This document shows positions 13,368 through 24,704 of a stretch of DNA of 64,000 nucleotides, in pieces; position 1 is the stretch's first letter; every line of letters starts with the position of its first letter. Origin of the DNA: Chamaelirium japonicum (Eukaryota; Streptophyta; Magnoliopsida; Liliales; Melanthiaceae); the NCBI GenBank assembly GCA_947650365.1, contig OX393549.1, positions 22,345,572 through 22,409,571 on the forward strand, given 5' to 3'. The position numbers and the translations under genes were made by a program. The notes below the pieces were generated by a model, which saw only the letters and a program-made list of their open reading frames with translations, did not search any database and was not told the origin of the DNA.

Positions 13368-13443
<76 letters not shown>

Positions 13444-13837
13444 GGGTCAGGATCGGATGACCCAGCAAATTTTGACCCAGCAAATAACCCAGCACCCTTT
13501 GATGCACCTAGAGGTTTTAGAATGGGCTGATTTTTGGTAGACATGTTGTCTATGGTATGTTGATCATCCTCACAAAAAATCAGCCCATTCTAAAACCTCT
13601 AGGTGCATCAAAGGGTGCTCTTCAAATCAACGGTTAAAATTGATAGTAAAAAACCGTTGATTTGAAGTGTGCATTTGATGCACCTAGAGGTTTTAGAATG
13701 AGCTGATTTTTTGTAAGGATGATCAACATACCATAGACAACATCCCTACAAAAAATCAGCTCAATCTAAAACCTCTAGGTGCATCAAAGGGTGCTGGGTT
13801 ATTGCTGGATCAAAATTTGCTAGGTCAGCCGATCCCG

Positions 13838-13841
<4 letters not shown>
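13444..13841. mobile_element. TA-embedded fold-back element 7
   Basis: The outer arms are GGGTCAGGATCGGATGACCC and the complement ending CGATCCCGACCC. Two inner hairpins (about 13497-13612 and 13674-13789) have arms GATGCACCTAGAGGTTTTAG. They surround a central palindrome of AATCAACGGTTAAAATT and AACCGTTGATTTGAA. This is the cleanest intact member of the two-hairpin class and the sister of element 6. Confidence 0.9.
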
Positions 13842-13925
<84 letters not shown>

Positions 13926-13929
<4 letters not shown>

Positions 13930-14311
13930 ACGGGGTATAGGCTGGCGGCCTATTTTGACGAAATGGGCAGCCACCCATTTGATGCCCCTAGGAGTCTTAG
14001 AATGTGCTAATTTTTTGTGAGCATAAGCATCTTATCTTAGATAGAACACCCACAAAAAATCAGCAAATTCTAAAACTTTTAGGGGCATCAAATGTAATAT
14101 TTCAGATTAGCGGTGACAACGAACACTCGATAAAACTTCTAACATTTGATGCCCCTAGGAGTCTTAGAATGTGCTGATTTTTTGTGGGTGTTCTATCTAA
14201 GATAAGATAATTATGCTCACAAAAAATCAGCACATTCTAAGACTCCTAAGGGCATCAAATGGATGGCAGCCTATTTTTTCGAAATAGGCTGGCAGCTCAT
14301 TTCCCGTTTCC
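13926..14311. mobile_element. TA/GA-embedded fold-back element 8
   Basis: The outer arms are GGATACGGG...GGCTGGCGGCCTATTTTGACG and the complement ending CGGGTTTCC-like bases at 14305-14311. The inner hairpins use GATGCCCCTAGGAGTCTTAG arms, with a TCTTATCTTAGATAGAACAC loop. The left flank is a TA array that changes to GA, the right flank TA then GA. Confidence 0.85.
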
Positions 14312-14335
14312 TATATATATATATAGAGAGAGAGA

Positions 14336-14718
14336 GGGCTGGGTTCCTATGACATGTCATAGGGAGTACCCTATGACATATGGTGAATTAGTAATGCTAG
14401 AATGTTTAGAATGTGCTGAATTTTTTTGAGGGTGATCATCTTACCTTAGATAGAATGTTCATAAAAAATCAAAGCATTCTAAAACTTGTTAGGACATCAA
14501 ATGCTAGAAGCTTTATCGGCCATTCATTTTAACCGTTAAATTGAAAATCATATTTGATGCCTCTAGAAGTTTTAGAATGAGCCGATTTTTTGCAGGGATC
14601 CTATCTAAGATAGGGTGATCATCCTCATAAAAATTCAGAACATTCTAAATATTCTAGGATTATTAACTCACCATATGTCATAGGGTACTCCCTATGACAT
14701 GTCATAGGAACTCATTTC

Positions 14719-14720
<2 letters not shown>
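14336..14720. mobile_element. TA/GA-embedded fold-back element 9
   Basis: The outer arms pair GGTTCCTATGACATGTCATA with TATGACATGTCATAGGAACT. The arm itself contains the palindrome TATGACATGTCATA. Inner hairpins again carry the TTTTAGAATG..GCTGATTTTTT core with a TTAGATAG loop. Flanked by TA arrays on both sides. Confidence 0.85.
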
Positions 14721-14764
<44 letters not shown>

Positions 14765-14766
<2 letters not shown>

Positions 14767-14863
14767 GGAATGCTTAGGTGCGGCCCGCAGCCGTTCGATG
14801 CACCACTCTGTGCATCGGATGCACACGACAGGTGCATTGGACGGCTGCGGACAGTAGACCGCA

Positions 14864-14865
<2 letters not shown>
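14765..14865. mobile_element. TA-embedded short fold-back element 10
   Basis: A 101-bp element with arms AGGTGCGGCCCGCAGCCGT and CGGCTGCGGACAGTAGACCG around a GATGCACCACTCTGTGCATC centre. It is flanked by TA arrays and is related to element 3. Confidence 0.78.
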
Positions 14866-14894
<29 letters not shown>

Positions 14895-14896
<2 letters not shown>

Positions 14897-15389
14897 GACC
14901 GTATCCAGGCTGTATCACGTCCGTATCCATGCCGTATCTAGCTGTATCCGGTAATATTTTTGGTTTTTTTTTATTCGGATATGATTTTGCCATATCCCAA
15001 TCGTATTGGTATCCGATACAGGTACGAGACCTCTTCCGGAGTATCGGTGCTTCCTAGGTTTCACCCCTACCTTTACTCCCAAAGATGAATAACCATAATC
15101 ATGTGGAGTTATTTTCTACAACAATTATTGCAAGCTGAAGTATAATTCATGAGAGCAAACCGAGGTTGACAATGCTTTAAGCTGAAGAGCTTTAGTGTTT
15201 GTATTCATGAAGAAAGTAGCGGACTTCGAGGAAACAAAAAAATTTATACGTGGCCCATTTTCTTTAACAAGATGATGGAGACTTACAAGTTTTTTTGTTG
15301 TGATTTACTTACTTTATTGTTCCATGATGGCTACCTTTTCAAGTTCATTTGTGCATCTCCAAATCTTCCTTGACAAATCCTCAAGGAGT
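14895..15389. other. Gene-free interval with GTATCC-rich start
   Basis: The first 60 bases repeat GTATC about every 13 bases (CCGTATCCAGGCTGTATCACG and variants). This is probably the remnant of another repeat abutting the TA array. From 15050 to 15390 I see no gene. Confidence 0.4.
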
Positions 15390-16760
15390 TGTATGGAAGA
15401 ATCGGAGGTCACCCTGGTGCTACAAGACTTTGGCGATGGTTGTGGAGCACTATTACAAGTCGGGTAGTAAAATGGTATAAAGTTTTTTAGTATGCCAATT
15501 GACAACTCCAAGACGCGGGGTTGGGGTTGTATAAGCCACTACCCATACCTAAAGCTTCATGGATTCAGGTTAGTATGAAATTTTTCTTGGGGCTATCACG
15601 AACGATCTAAGGATTTGATTTCGTATATATAGTGGCGAATAAATTATTAAAGATGGTGCACGTCATCCAGTATGCCTAGACGATGGATGCATTACGTGTT
15701 TGGTCTCTTTTTTGAAAAGATTCTTCTATACATTTGTACTATGTATGTTTGTAATCGAACGCGAAGTTCATAGGATACTTATAGCAAAACTTATGGAAAA
15801 AGCTTGGCACCAAGGTTAAATTATATTGCCGTAAACAGTGTTCTAAAAAGCGGCTCAGGCGGCCGCCTAGGCACTAGGCGGCCCCCCACCGCCTCGCCTA
15901 GACCCTAGGCACTCCAGAAAAGCGGCTAAGCTCTCAGGCAGGGCAAGGCGGCTAAGCCGCCTAGGCGGTTTAGGCGGGGCAAGGCAGCCGCCTAGGCAGT
16001 CTAGGCGGGCTTAGGATGGCCAGGCGGACCAGGCGGGCTGAAGTTGGCCAGGCAAGATAGGCGGGCCAGGCAGACTGAGGCTGCCCAGGTAGACCATGTT
16101 TGCTTTTGTTTTTGTTAATCACTCAATTTTGAATTATGGCTGTATACTTGTTCTTTAAAATAATGATTTGGGATAATCTTGAACTTATATTAATTTTTAA
16201 ATATATATATTATATAATATGAAAATAATAGTTAAAATAATTTTAAAAAAAGCAAAATGCCTAGGAGCCGCCTAGGCACCACCTAGGCCGCCTAGGCGCT
16301 AGGCGGCCCCCCACCGCCCGTTTTTAGAACCTTGGCCGTAAACCAATGTGTCAATGACCAAATGGAGGTCATTAATCAGAGTTTGAAGAATCTTATGTGA
16401 TATAGCATGGGTGATCAAGTCAAGTCATGGGACAGTTTACCTCATTTGGACCTTTCTTACAAGATCGGTCCATCAAAAATCTGTTGCTTGAGGTTACTTG
16501 CAGGGCACAAGCCACAACATGTTAGACTTGTATAGCTACTATCTGATGCTTGACTTAGCGAGTCAGTGATGATATTGAAGACTATGTCGAGGACATCCAG
16601 TTTGTTCATTAAGAAGTTCGTGAAGTAATTCATATGAGAGATACAGAACGTATGTGGATGCACATCAAAGGTCCAGAGATTTCAAATTGAGAGATCTTGT
16701 GATGGTGAACTTGCTGAAAGAAGGGTATCCACATTGTACTTATTACTAATCGAAAGAAAA
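15390..16760 (+). pseudogene. Ty3/gypsy integrase relic, plus strand
   Basis: A translated stretch contains GLYKPLPIPKASWIQVSMKFFLGL near 15525-15600, then FVYIVANKLLKMVHVIQYA near 15620-15680 and AKFIGYLWQNLWKKLGTKVK near 15760-15825. These match the gypsy integrase core in order. After the MITE insertion the frame resumes with MEVINQSLKNLM and WDSLPHLDLSYKI (16360-16480) and ends with a basic C-terminal part near 16760. Several stops and frame changes show it is dead. Confidence 0.78.
15836..16334. mobile_element. Non-autonomous hAT element, AGGCGG family
   Basis: The left end is CAGTGTTCTAAAAAGCGG and the right end, complementary strand, CAAGGTTCTAAAAACGGGCG. A perfect 8-bp duplication GCCGTAAA flanks it (15828-15835 and 16335-16342). 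Both sides are dense in CGCCTAGGC and AGGCGG. It interrupts the gypsy integrase relic and belongs with 2054-2751 and the autonomous 7847-13167 element. No ORF. Confidence 0.92.
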
Positions 16761-18270
16761 AATTGATCGAGTTGTGCAAAATTGTCACAAAAATATTGGA
16801 AGCAATACATAATTGGTGGACGTCCTGAATGATCTCCACATTAGCCAAATTCTTAATAAAATCTTACCTTTCAAAAAAAAAAAACCCAGTAAATTCCAAA
16901 ACCTATAGGGCCATCAAATGTTAAGCTTTATTGGTCGTCCATTGTAACGCGAGTGGGGCCCAATGATAGCAAACATACGCCACTCGCCAGATGTGGCGAG
17001 CGGACTAGTGAAGAGTTAAAGTAGGGAGGCTGCTAGGAGTCGGTTGGAGCTAGTTTTTTCTCCTTCGCTCACCACTTCCAGCGAAGGAGTGAAAGTGGTG
17101 AGTTCCTTGGAGATGCTCGAAGGGCAATGATGCTTTGGTACTACCAATGATTGTTGGTTTCTCCATCATAACGCCTTTTAAACTTGGAAACAAAAGTTAA
17201 CAAATGTTGTTCAAATGACCAAAATTTGTCAATTTTTTTTTTGTATCAATAGAGAACACGGCCAAAACTCCTTATTAGTTCAATTTGTTGACCGAATGAC
17301 CAATAGATATCGATAGATGTTGGTCATGTCAGGGGGGTCCATCACAGTGCAAATTATTCCAATTTGTCGGTCATGTCGGCCAACAAATGTTGACAGATTT
17401 CGGTCACCTAGGCATTGCTTAATTTAAGACATTGGATTTATATATGAATCCAACAGACCGATTTTTTTCTTAAATGTGTAATCAATTTAAAACATTGCAA
17501 TTTATTTAATGAGTTGTATATAAATCCAATGCCTCAAATTTGTATTTTTTATGCTTAATTTAGCCATTGAGGCCAGACATTGCTTAATTTACCAAAAACA
17601 ATCAAATATGAAAATTGACTAAACAGGCTAACAAATTCCGAAGATCTAAATCAATAAATAGATTCTGAAATTTCCATCTAAATTTTTCTTTAAAAATTCT
17701 AATACTTTCAACCTTCTTCCAAAACCCAAAAAAAATTCTTTATTGACAGACCGAAATCAACATCAAAAATGAAATTTAGGACATTGCTTTTTAAATCCAA
17801 ATCAAGCAAAAAAAGAGAGTAGTTTTTGAATGGAAGTTTCAGCCGTTGGCATTTGAGGAATTCTTGTTTATCTTGCTCTCATTTTCTTTTGGTGTATTAC
17901 TTTAGATGACGAGCTGTATTACCATTTATCCCTATGTTCCTCTTTCTCTAATTCCAGGTGTTACTTATCCAAAAAAAAAAAAAACAATGATGCCAAGATT
18001 AAACTATGATGTTTTACTTAAAGCATATTCCTCACATTTCATTCAATTACTTCAATACTTTCACACACTTCAGTAGACAAATAGTTTAAACTCGACATGG
18101 AAACTCCTACCAATGTCATGCAAAAGCTTAGTATGTAAAGCATTTTGAGACATAATTAGGGTTTTCAGTATCTTACACAAAACAATGATACCAAGCTATC
18201 CAAACCAACAGAAAGTAACTAGAAGCTCAGAAAAATAAAGCTATAACCCAGTCTAAAATCTCAACAAAGC
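16761..18270. other. Gene-free interval with a fragment of fold-back core
   Basis: At 16887-16945 there is a short piece related to the fold-back core (CAGTAAATTCCAAAACCTAT then GGCCATCAAATGTTAAGC), here without TA arrays. The rest, to 18270, is AT-rich with no gene visible. The last 250 bases before MED4 would be its 3' untranslated and downstream region. Confidence 0.5.
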
Positions 18271-18326
18271 AGAGACAAGATAAAATGAGAAGTTTTTGCT
18301 TGATTATGAAGGCTTACCGTGTAATG

Positions 18327-19622
18327 TCAGTCCTCATCGTCTTCATCCGAGCTCCCCACTTCGCTACTATAGTCACTGCTGTAATCATCCTGATCGGGGT
18401 TGATGTCGAGCTGAACATACTTGACCTGTATAGCCTCTGGTGCCTTCTGCGGTGGTGGTACCGGCACACCGGGCAGCACGGGAACCCCACTGATCCGCTT
18501 CTCCTCACCCTTATTACCAACCAAAATCCCATCCAACGGAGGCAGCGGCACCGGGTCACCAGGCTTCCAGCCAGGTGGGACCGGGGGGAGCTCGATCGGA
18601 AGCTCCACCGGCATTCCTTTCCTCCATCCGGGCGGCACCGCGATAGGCAGCAAGGGCACTGGAACAGCCACCTGAGGCAGCTCCTCTCGGGGAGGGGTGG
18701 GCTCCATCAGAACCTCTGTCAGAGCATCCGTGGCCCTCTCCTTGGCCTCTGGCGCCTTCTTCGGCATGCCGACGTCCAGGTTGGCGAAGTGGTAGAGCTG
18801 GGAGGCGCGCATCTCGTTGTCCTGCGGGGCCGGCGGGAGGGCCCCTCGGAGCGGAGCTAGCCCGGCCCCATGCTCCGGCGGGGCAAAGGTGGTATAGCTG
18901 ATCCGGTGGGCGTACGACAGGATCTCCTCGAGATCCAGCGAGGAATGCAGCGAGGAGTGATGCTCGGATGAGGAATCCGGGTGGGGCTCCGATTCCAGGT
19001 CTTGATTCCTTTTGGAGCGCTTGGGGTCGCGGCGGTAGTCAGCGTAGTCGTCGACGAGATGATCGAGAACCTGCTCGGCCTCCTTGAGCTTGCGGGCGAA
19101 GGCGAGGAGGGTGGCGTCGCGGGAGCGGACGTCGCGAGCGGTCTTGAGCCGGGAGTCCTGGAGGTCGAGGATCTCCTGGAGCTCGGCGACGGCCTCGAAG
19201 AGCTGGGTCTGGAGGGAGGTGAAGAGGGAAAGAATATCCTTAGTGGAGGAGGGGGCTCGGTGGTCGAGGGGTAAGGGGTGGGCGGCGGCGGAGGGGAGGA
19301 AGGGGGGGAGGGAGCCGCGGAAGGCGGCGATCCAGTGGTTGCGATGGGGGGAGACCTCAAAGAGCTTGGTTGCCAGGGAGGCCATCTGGAGGAGGAGGGA
19401 CTGGGCACGGGGAAGAGGCGGGAGTAGGGAGAGGAGGGCGGCGGAGGTGGTGGAGGGGTGGTGGTGGTGTTGAGAGGAGGAGGTGGGGGGAGGGGGTTTG
19501 GGATTAGGATTAGGGTTAGGGTTAGGGTTAGGGTTTGAGGGGAGTGAGGGGGAATTGGCGGTGCTGGTGAGGCCAAGCCTCGCCGGAGACTGCATGATCG
19601 GCGGAGTGTGGCTCTGCAACAT
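18327..19622 (-). CDS. MED4: Mediator complex subunit 4
   Basis: A single uninterrupted 431-residue frame, close in length to Arabidopsis MED4. MED4 is a middle-module subunit of the nuclear Mediator complex, which links transcription factors to RNA polymerase II. The N-terminus has MQSPARLGLT, then a proline/asparagine-rich linker, then LLSLLPPLPRAQSLLLQMA. A helical coiled-coil region at about 130-205 contains LQTQLFEAVAELQEILDLQD and LVDDYADYRR. The MED4 signature is SYTTFAPPEHGAG followed by PLRGALPPAPQ and MRASQLYHFANLD. The C-terminus has VPPGW repeats and an acidic tail. The first ATG (MLQSHTPP) matches the family's MLQ start. The 5' half is very GC-rich, unlike its AT-rich surroundings. 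It stands alone among transposons. Confidence 0.95.
   Translation of the reverse strand: MLQSHTPPIMQSPARLGLTSTANSPSLPSNPNPNPNPNPNPKPPPPTSSSQHHHHPSTTSAALLSLLPPLPRAQSLLLQMASLATKLFEVSPHRNHWIAAFRGSLPPFLPSAAAHPLPLDHRAPSSTKDILSLFTSLQTQLFEAVAELQEILDLQDSRLKTARDVRSRDATLLAFARKLKEAEQVLDHLVDDYADYRRDPKRSKRNQDLESEPHPDSSSEHHSSLHSSLDLEEILSYAHRISYTTFAPPEHGAGLAPLRGALPPAPQDNEMRASQLYHFANLDVGMPKKAPEAKERATDALTEVLMEPTPPREELPQVAVPVPLLPIAVPPGWRKGMPVELPIELPPVPPGWKPGDPVPLPPLDGILVGNKGEEKRISGVPVLPGVPVPPPQKAPEAIQVKYVQLDINPDQDDYSSDYSSEVGSSDEDDED
19500..19536 (-). repeat. TTAGGG-like hexamer run inside MED4 coding sequence
   Basis: On the plus strand the sequence is GGATTAGGATTAGGG followed by further GTTAGG repeats. In the MED4 frame this encodes alternating Asn-Pro. 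It is a coding microsatellite within the disordered N-terminal linker. Confidence 0.85.
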
Positions 19623-19701
19623 TTTCCTTACCTTTGTTCTCTATTTCCAGTTAGGCCTCGTTGGACGGTTTTGGATGGATTGGTGGGTGGGTGGTGCATA
19701 G

Positions 19702-20466
19702 TAATAAATTCATCCTTCCAGAATAATTAGCCTTTTCAAAAAAATTTATTTTTTTTATTTCTTGTCTTTCTATGTCAATCCGAACACTAAAACATGGAAT
19801 TATATTAGAATTAGTAATCGATAAGAACACCCCCTCCTGAGAATTAAGCGGAACAATTGTTCCTCATGCCAAACACCCACTTATCAACCACAATGCCAAA
19901 ACCTAGATGTGGGACATATTAGAAATCTAACCGTTCTAAACTAGCAATTTTAGAACTTAATCAAATTCTTAATAGTAAAAGGTTTATTAGATTAAATATT
20001 TTTGTTAAGCAGACAATAATTTAGTAAGTAAAGACAAATCACGGATTTCTTTTAGAAATGGTTTGCCAAGGTAGAGCGGGTTCTATGGAACAACCATTCA
20101 TCTTGCCGAACTTTTCTAAAGGAGAGAAAAATCATGTCTAGATTATCTCTAATTATTTATGATTTTATATTAGATGCAAATCGATTTGCTTAGATCTAAC
20201 AATAGAAAAAGATGAGAGTTAGATATTCTGGCCAGATGGTTGAATCGTGTTAAGCGATGTCCCAAGAATCTTATTGACCCCTCTGATGCAGGTCTCGTGG
20301 CAATTGATCTCGGAGATAAAACGACCCCAGTCAGGCGACCTCCTTCTCGTCAGCATGACTTCAAAAAGGATGTGCGAACTTCGAACAACTTTTAGGAACC
20401 CAACGACTCGAAAGCAAGAGAGAAAATCTCTCGAAGCAAAGGGATAGCACCACAACACAAATTTGA
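19702..20466. other. Gene-free interval upstream of MED4
   Basis: AT-rich sequence with no recognised gene or complete mobile element. The part nearest 19623-19760 should include the MED4 promoter, but I cannot point to a convincing TATA box. Confidence 0.4.
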
Positions 20467-20467
20467 T

Positions 20468-20469
<2 letters not shown>

Positions 20470-20539
<70 letters not shown>
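20470..20539. repeat. (GA)n microsatellite
   Basis: About 35 uninterrupted GA units. It is followed by unannotated sequence to about 21180 in which I see no gene. A TATAAATGGG-containing stretch at 20917-20960 with ATGGGACTAAAGTCCC looks like LTR debris but cannot be bounded. Confidence 0.85.
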
Positions 20540-20541
<2 letters not shown>

Positions 20542-21189
20542 AATTATTAATAGAAGGCTGAAATAGGATAGTGGTTTATGGGCTGCGATCAAGACCATTA
20601 ACTCTACACGTTACAGCTCACAGAAAGCTTGCTCGTAACTGCTAGTATGCAACGATGATCTTGCATAACGGCTAGCATACAACAACGCTTAGTAGCTAAT
20701 ATGGAGAATAATAAAATATTTAAAAAGAAAAGAAATAAAAATAAAAATAAGGCAGGTGTGGGTCAACCCATTTCGAAACGACTATCGTGACACACACGCG
20801 CCGCTTAGCCCAAGCCTGGCCCAACACGACTCGGCATTGCAAGCACGCACAAGCGCGTGTGATGTTGTGCTGCCCCACCTCTGTGCTCAACTAGGAGGGG
20901 AAAGGAGGGAATCCCATATAAATGGGTAAAGGAGTTTTCCCCTTACCGATATGGGACTAAAGTCCCTTGACTTATTGTGGTTTTCAAACACACGTACAGC
21001 CAACAAAACAAACTTCTTGGCAGAGGATTACATCAATCGGAGGTCAACACTATCCTCAAAATCTATCTTTTGCTATTTCACTGGACGGAGGACACTATAT
21101 TGTGAACCTCCTCATCCAATAGGTGCTTCACGGTTAAGTCTGTATCTTCTCTTGTGCCCATGAAGCTTCATCCTCGAGGAACCAGGCGA

Positions 21190-22150
21190 TGGTCAATTGA
21201 AAAGTGCTATGGAAGGCCAAACTTTGCCTACCGAAGGTCCAGATGTTTGTTTGGCTAGCGGTTCGAGGTTGCATCTACCTCTCTAGGATTAGCCGCCTGA
21301 CTCCCCCATATCTATATGATATGTTAGCTCTGCAATAGTGAGGAAGAATCGACGAAACATGTGCTATTCCATTGCCCTTTTGCTCGGACGGTTTGGTTTG
21401 GATCGGACCTTCAACTTTGTATGGAGGGCAACCACAAATCCCTCAGCCAATGGGGTAACTGGCTGCTAAGCCTAGATAAGACTCACGAGTTGACGTTCAG
21501 TGGCCATCCTCATTTGGAACATCTAAAAAGCCCGAAATCAATGGATCTTTGAAAGAACTCGTCCCATCTGAGAATCCATTATTCTTGCTTCCAATGCACT
21601 TTTCAGATACCTCTATCTCTTATAGTCACCTACGAGGGCCAGAGCCGCATCCCTCACATTGGCTGCCTCCGGAGATAGGAGCGTTGAAGGTCAATGTTGA
21701 TGGAGCAACTAGTAGCTCATTTTTAGTTACCGATATTATTATCAGATCGAGATGACCCTAGACACCACATCCTCTCCAAGGGTGCGATTTACGACACTGA
21801 TGAGGCTATTGAAGTCGAAGCCCGGGCAATTCTTCAGGGACTTCGAGCCCTCCTCAAACTTGATGCCTTCACTGTCATCATGGAAGGAGATAGTCAAGTC
21901 CTTATTGACCTCCTGTCGGATGGGGATTTATCCCCACCATGGCTGATACATAATATTGTATCCTACTGCAAGTAGGCATTTATCCCGTGATTTTATCTCT
22001 TATAGGTTCTCTCACGTGCTGAGGGAACTAATGGTTGTGCTAATGCTTGGCCAACTTCACAATCCAGGAATGGGTTGGTTTTTCCTCCTTTTTTATCCTA
22101 GAATGCGTCTCCTCCCTTGTGGGGTCGGAGCAACTGCAGCTGAATAATTG
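21190..22150 (+). pseudogene. LINE relic: zf-RVT and RNase H-like 3' end
   Basis: The translation around 21200-21290 gives WKAKLCLPKVQMFVWLAV, the zinc-binding reverse-transcriptase C-terminal region of plant L1 elements. Near 21360-21420 is LFHCPFARTVWFG. Around 21655-21700 is an RNase H start (KVNVDGA). Around 21790-21960 is AIEVEARAILQGLRALLKLD followed by VIMEGDSQVLIDLLSDG. Several frameshifts and stops mean it is not functional. The 3' end, near 22200, lacks a clear poly(A) tail. Confidence 0.75.
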
Positions 22151-22904
22151 TAATGGTGATTCTTCTTTCAGGGCTGGGGTGCCATGAATAGATCGAACCC
22201 CCATAGTTCCTATAAAAAGAAATAAAAGGGGGAAAATCCGAAAAATTTAGAATGAGTTCGGCAAAAGTTCGAAAACATAAATCATAAAAAATTTTATATT
22301 ACACTAACTATTTTGCACAAATGGATATTAAAATATTTTTTTATACTTAAAATGCAATAAATATCATATATAAATAGGCAAATTCGTGAATTATTCATAT
22401 AGTTCGTGAATAATCCGTGAAGAATTCGGGGATCATTTGTCATAGCCTTAGGGTTCTGAATAATTCAGAGAACAATTTGTTTGGCTTTAAATTCATGAAT
22501 TATTAATGAATTTTTTTAAAATTTAAATAATATAGTTACTATGGGTGTGTGTGGCCTGTGTGTGTTTTTATGTTCTTTTATGCATCGAAATCCCCTCTTG
22601 ATTGGATTTGCGAATCCCCACAAGGGTTTTTGATTCCAGAGTCGGGTGCTTTAATTTTTGGATAATGCCATCTATGCCTCTGGTAAGTATATGTATCTTT
22701 TGAGATATGCCTGATCTCTATCAAGCCGTTATTTTACCTCTCAAAGCCCTAGCTTTTGCAAGCGGTCTTGATCCTCCTCCGTCGGACTCGATAGAACTCG
22801 ACAATGTCAATCCTTGTCCGTCGGTCAGATACCTGTGATCATCCCTTTCTCCCCCTTTGAGCGTAGGTTTTGTGCACAAAAATCTTTTTCTTTTGCATTG
22901 ATGT
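22151..22904. other. Gene-free AT-rich interval
   Basis: Near 22370-22520 the phrase GTGAATTATTCATATAGTTCG and variants recur, giving loose inverted repeats. No coding sequence is visible. Confidence 0.35.
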
Positions 22905-23440
22905 ATGTCATTGGTTCTTGTGCTCTGGTCACCTGCGGCATGGATTATTTTGTATTTTCATAGGCCTCGTTCTTCAATCTTTGTTATATTCTTCAAATTT
23001 GATAGTGGGATAAATTCATATATGCTCTGGCCATCAACATGGAAGGTTTACATTTTAAGTTTTGTTTTAGTTTCGGAGTTCATTGTCTCCGGCCAATCTA
23101 TGTTATGTTCTTGAATTTTTTAGTGGGATCAATTTGGTTTAATTCATAAATGTTCTGGTCACCTTCAAGGCTCCATGATATATATCTTTAATATTAATTT
23201 TCTTTTGAGGCCATCTTCTTCAATCTCTTTTAAGTTCATCAATTTTGTTAGTGGGATCAATTTGGTTTAATTCATTTATGCTCTAGTTACTTGCATATAA
23301 GGTTTAATTTTTGTTTTATTTTGGAGGTTATTATCTTCAATCTATATTCTGGTCTTTAATTGTTTTTACTGGAATCACTTTTGTGTTATTTCAATATGCT
23401 TTGGTCGCATGCCTTTGTTATTCTTTTAACACCACAAATT
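22905..23440. repeat. Degenerate tandem repeat, about 100-130 bp period
   Basis: The phrase TGCTCTGGTCAC and variants recurs at about 22921, 23022, 23151, 23279 and 23397. Each copy is preceded by TAGTGGGATCAATTTGGTTT and TTCTTCAATCT-like sequence. About five diverged copies are present. From 23441 to 23713 the sequence is unannotated, although GGCTCTGGTTAAATAATTAC recurs near 23605-23670. Confidence 0.75.
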
Positions 23441-23722
23441 ATTATAGCCTCTTTAAGTATTTCAGTTTAAGTTGACAACATACATTTGAAACAAAATTAG
23501 AGATGACTCACAACATAAATAATAGGACTGCATACACAGCAATGCACCAAAACAAGTCCAATATGTTTTATTCACATGTATGTATGTGTTGAATTATTGT
23601 TATGGGCTCTGGTTAAATAATTACTATGTCGTGGCTCCCATTTAAGCTAAATAAAGGCTCTGGTCAAATAATTACTACTTTGAGAATTTGATTTATTATC
23701 TGGTTAATATTATATATGCTGG

Positions 23723-23890
23723 GAGAAATGCTATTCAGCCCGAAGGTTTTTCCCAATTTGGTCGGTCTGATTGACATGGCAGCATGCAACTGGTGCTGTT
23801 AAAGATTTTAAAATCGCTAGTGGGTTTCAGCCACCAGTTGCACGCTGCCATGTCAATCGGGACAAACTTTTGGGCTGAATAGCGTTTCTC
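23723..23890. mobile_element. MULE-like MITE with perfect 9-bp duplication
   Basis: The ends are GAGAAATGCTATTCAGCCC and, at the right, GGGCTGAATAGCGTTTCTC. The duplication ATATGCTGG flanks it exactly (23714-23722 and 23891-23899). A 9-bp duplication is the hallmark of Mutator-like elements. The interior is also palindromic (TTGACATGGCAGC and GCTGCCATGTCAA). 168 bp, non-coding. Confidence 0.92.
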
Positions 23891-24113
23891 ATATGCTGGA
23901 TATTGGCTCGAACGTGCGACTTTAGTTCATCCATACCAGATTAATGGTCTTTTGGTACAAGCTAGCCGTATGAACAATCCTTCTTGACTGGCCTTCATAT
24001 TGACTTCTTGGATCTAGCGTGCGTCCGAACGAATGTTTGGATTGCGAGGCAATCTATCTGAACACGTACTCCTTAATTAGGATGCCTTACGACCAGTTCG
24101 AGTTGGCTGCGAG

Positions 24114-24696
<583 letters not shown>

Positions 24697-24704
24697 GCGA
24701 CGAG

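Larger units (their letters stand above)
7671..13371. mobile_element. TA-embedded fold-back element 6, split by a hAT
   Basis: The left part (7671-7846) begins GGGTCAGGATTGGATGACCC. The right part (13168-13371) ends with GGGTCAGCCGATTCTGACCC. Without the nested hAT and its duplication the element would be about 372 bp, close to its 398-bp sister at 13444-13841, with two hairpins and a central palindrome TGTGCTCTTCAA / TTGAAGAGCACA. The hAT entered exactly in that central palindrome. Confidence 0.88.

Noticed and set aside
19500-19536. Interstitial telomere or chromosome end
   Set aside because: Only a few hexamers, in frame inside MED4. Plant telomeres are usually TTTAGGG and far longer.
18285-19701. 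Plus-strand and second minus-strand frames overlapping MED4
   Set aside because: They are GC-rich shadow frames of the MED4 coding sequence without family similarity.
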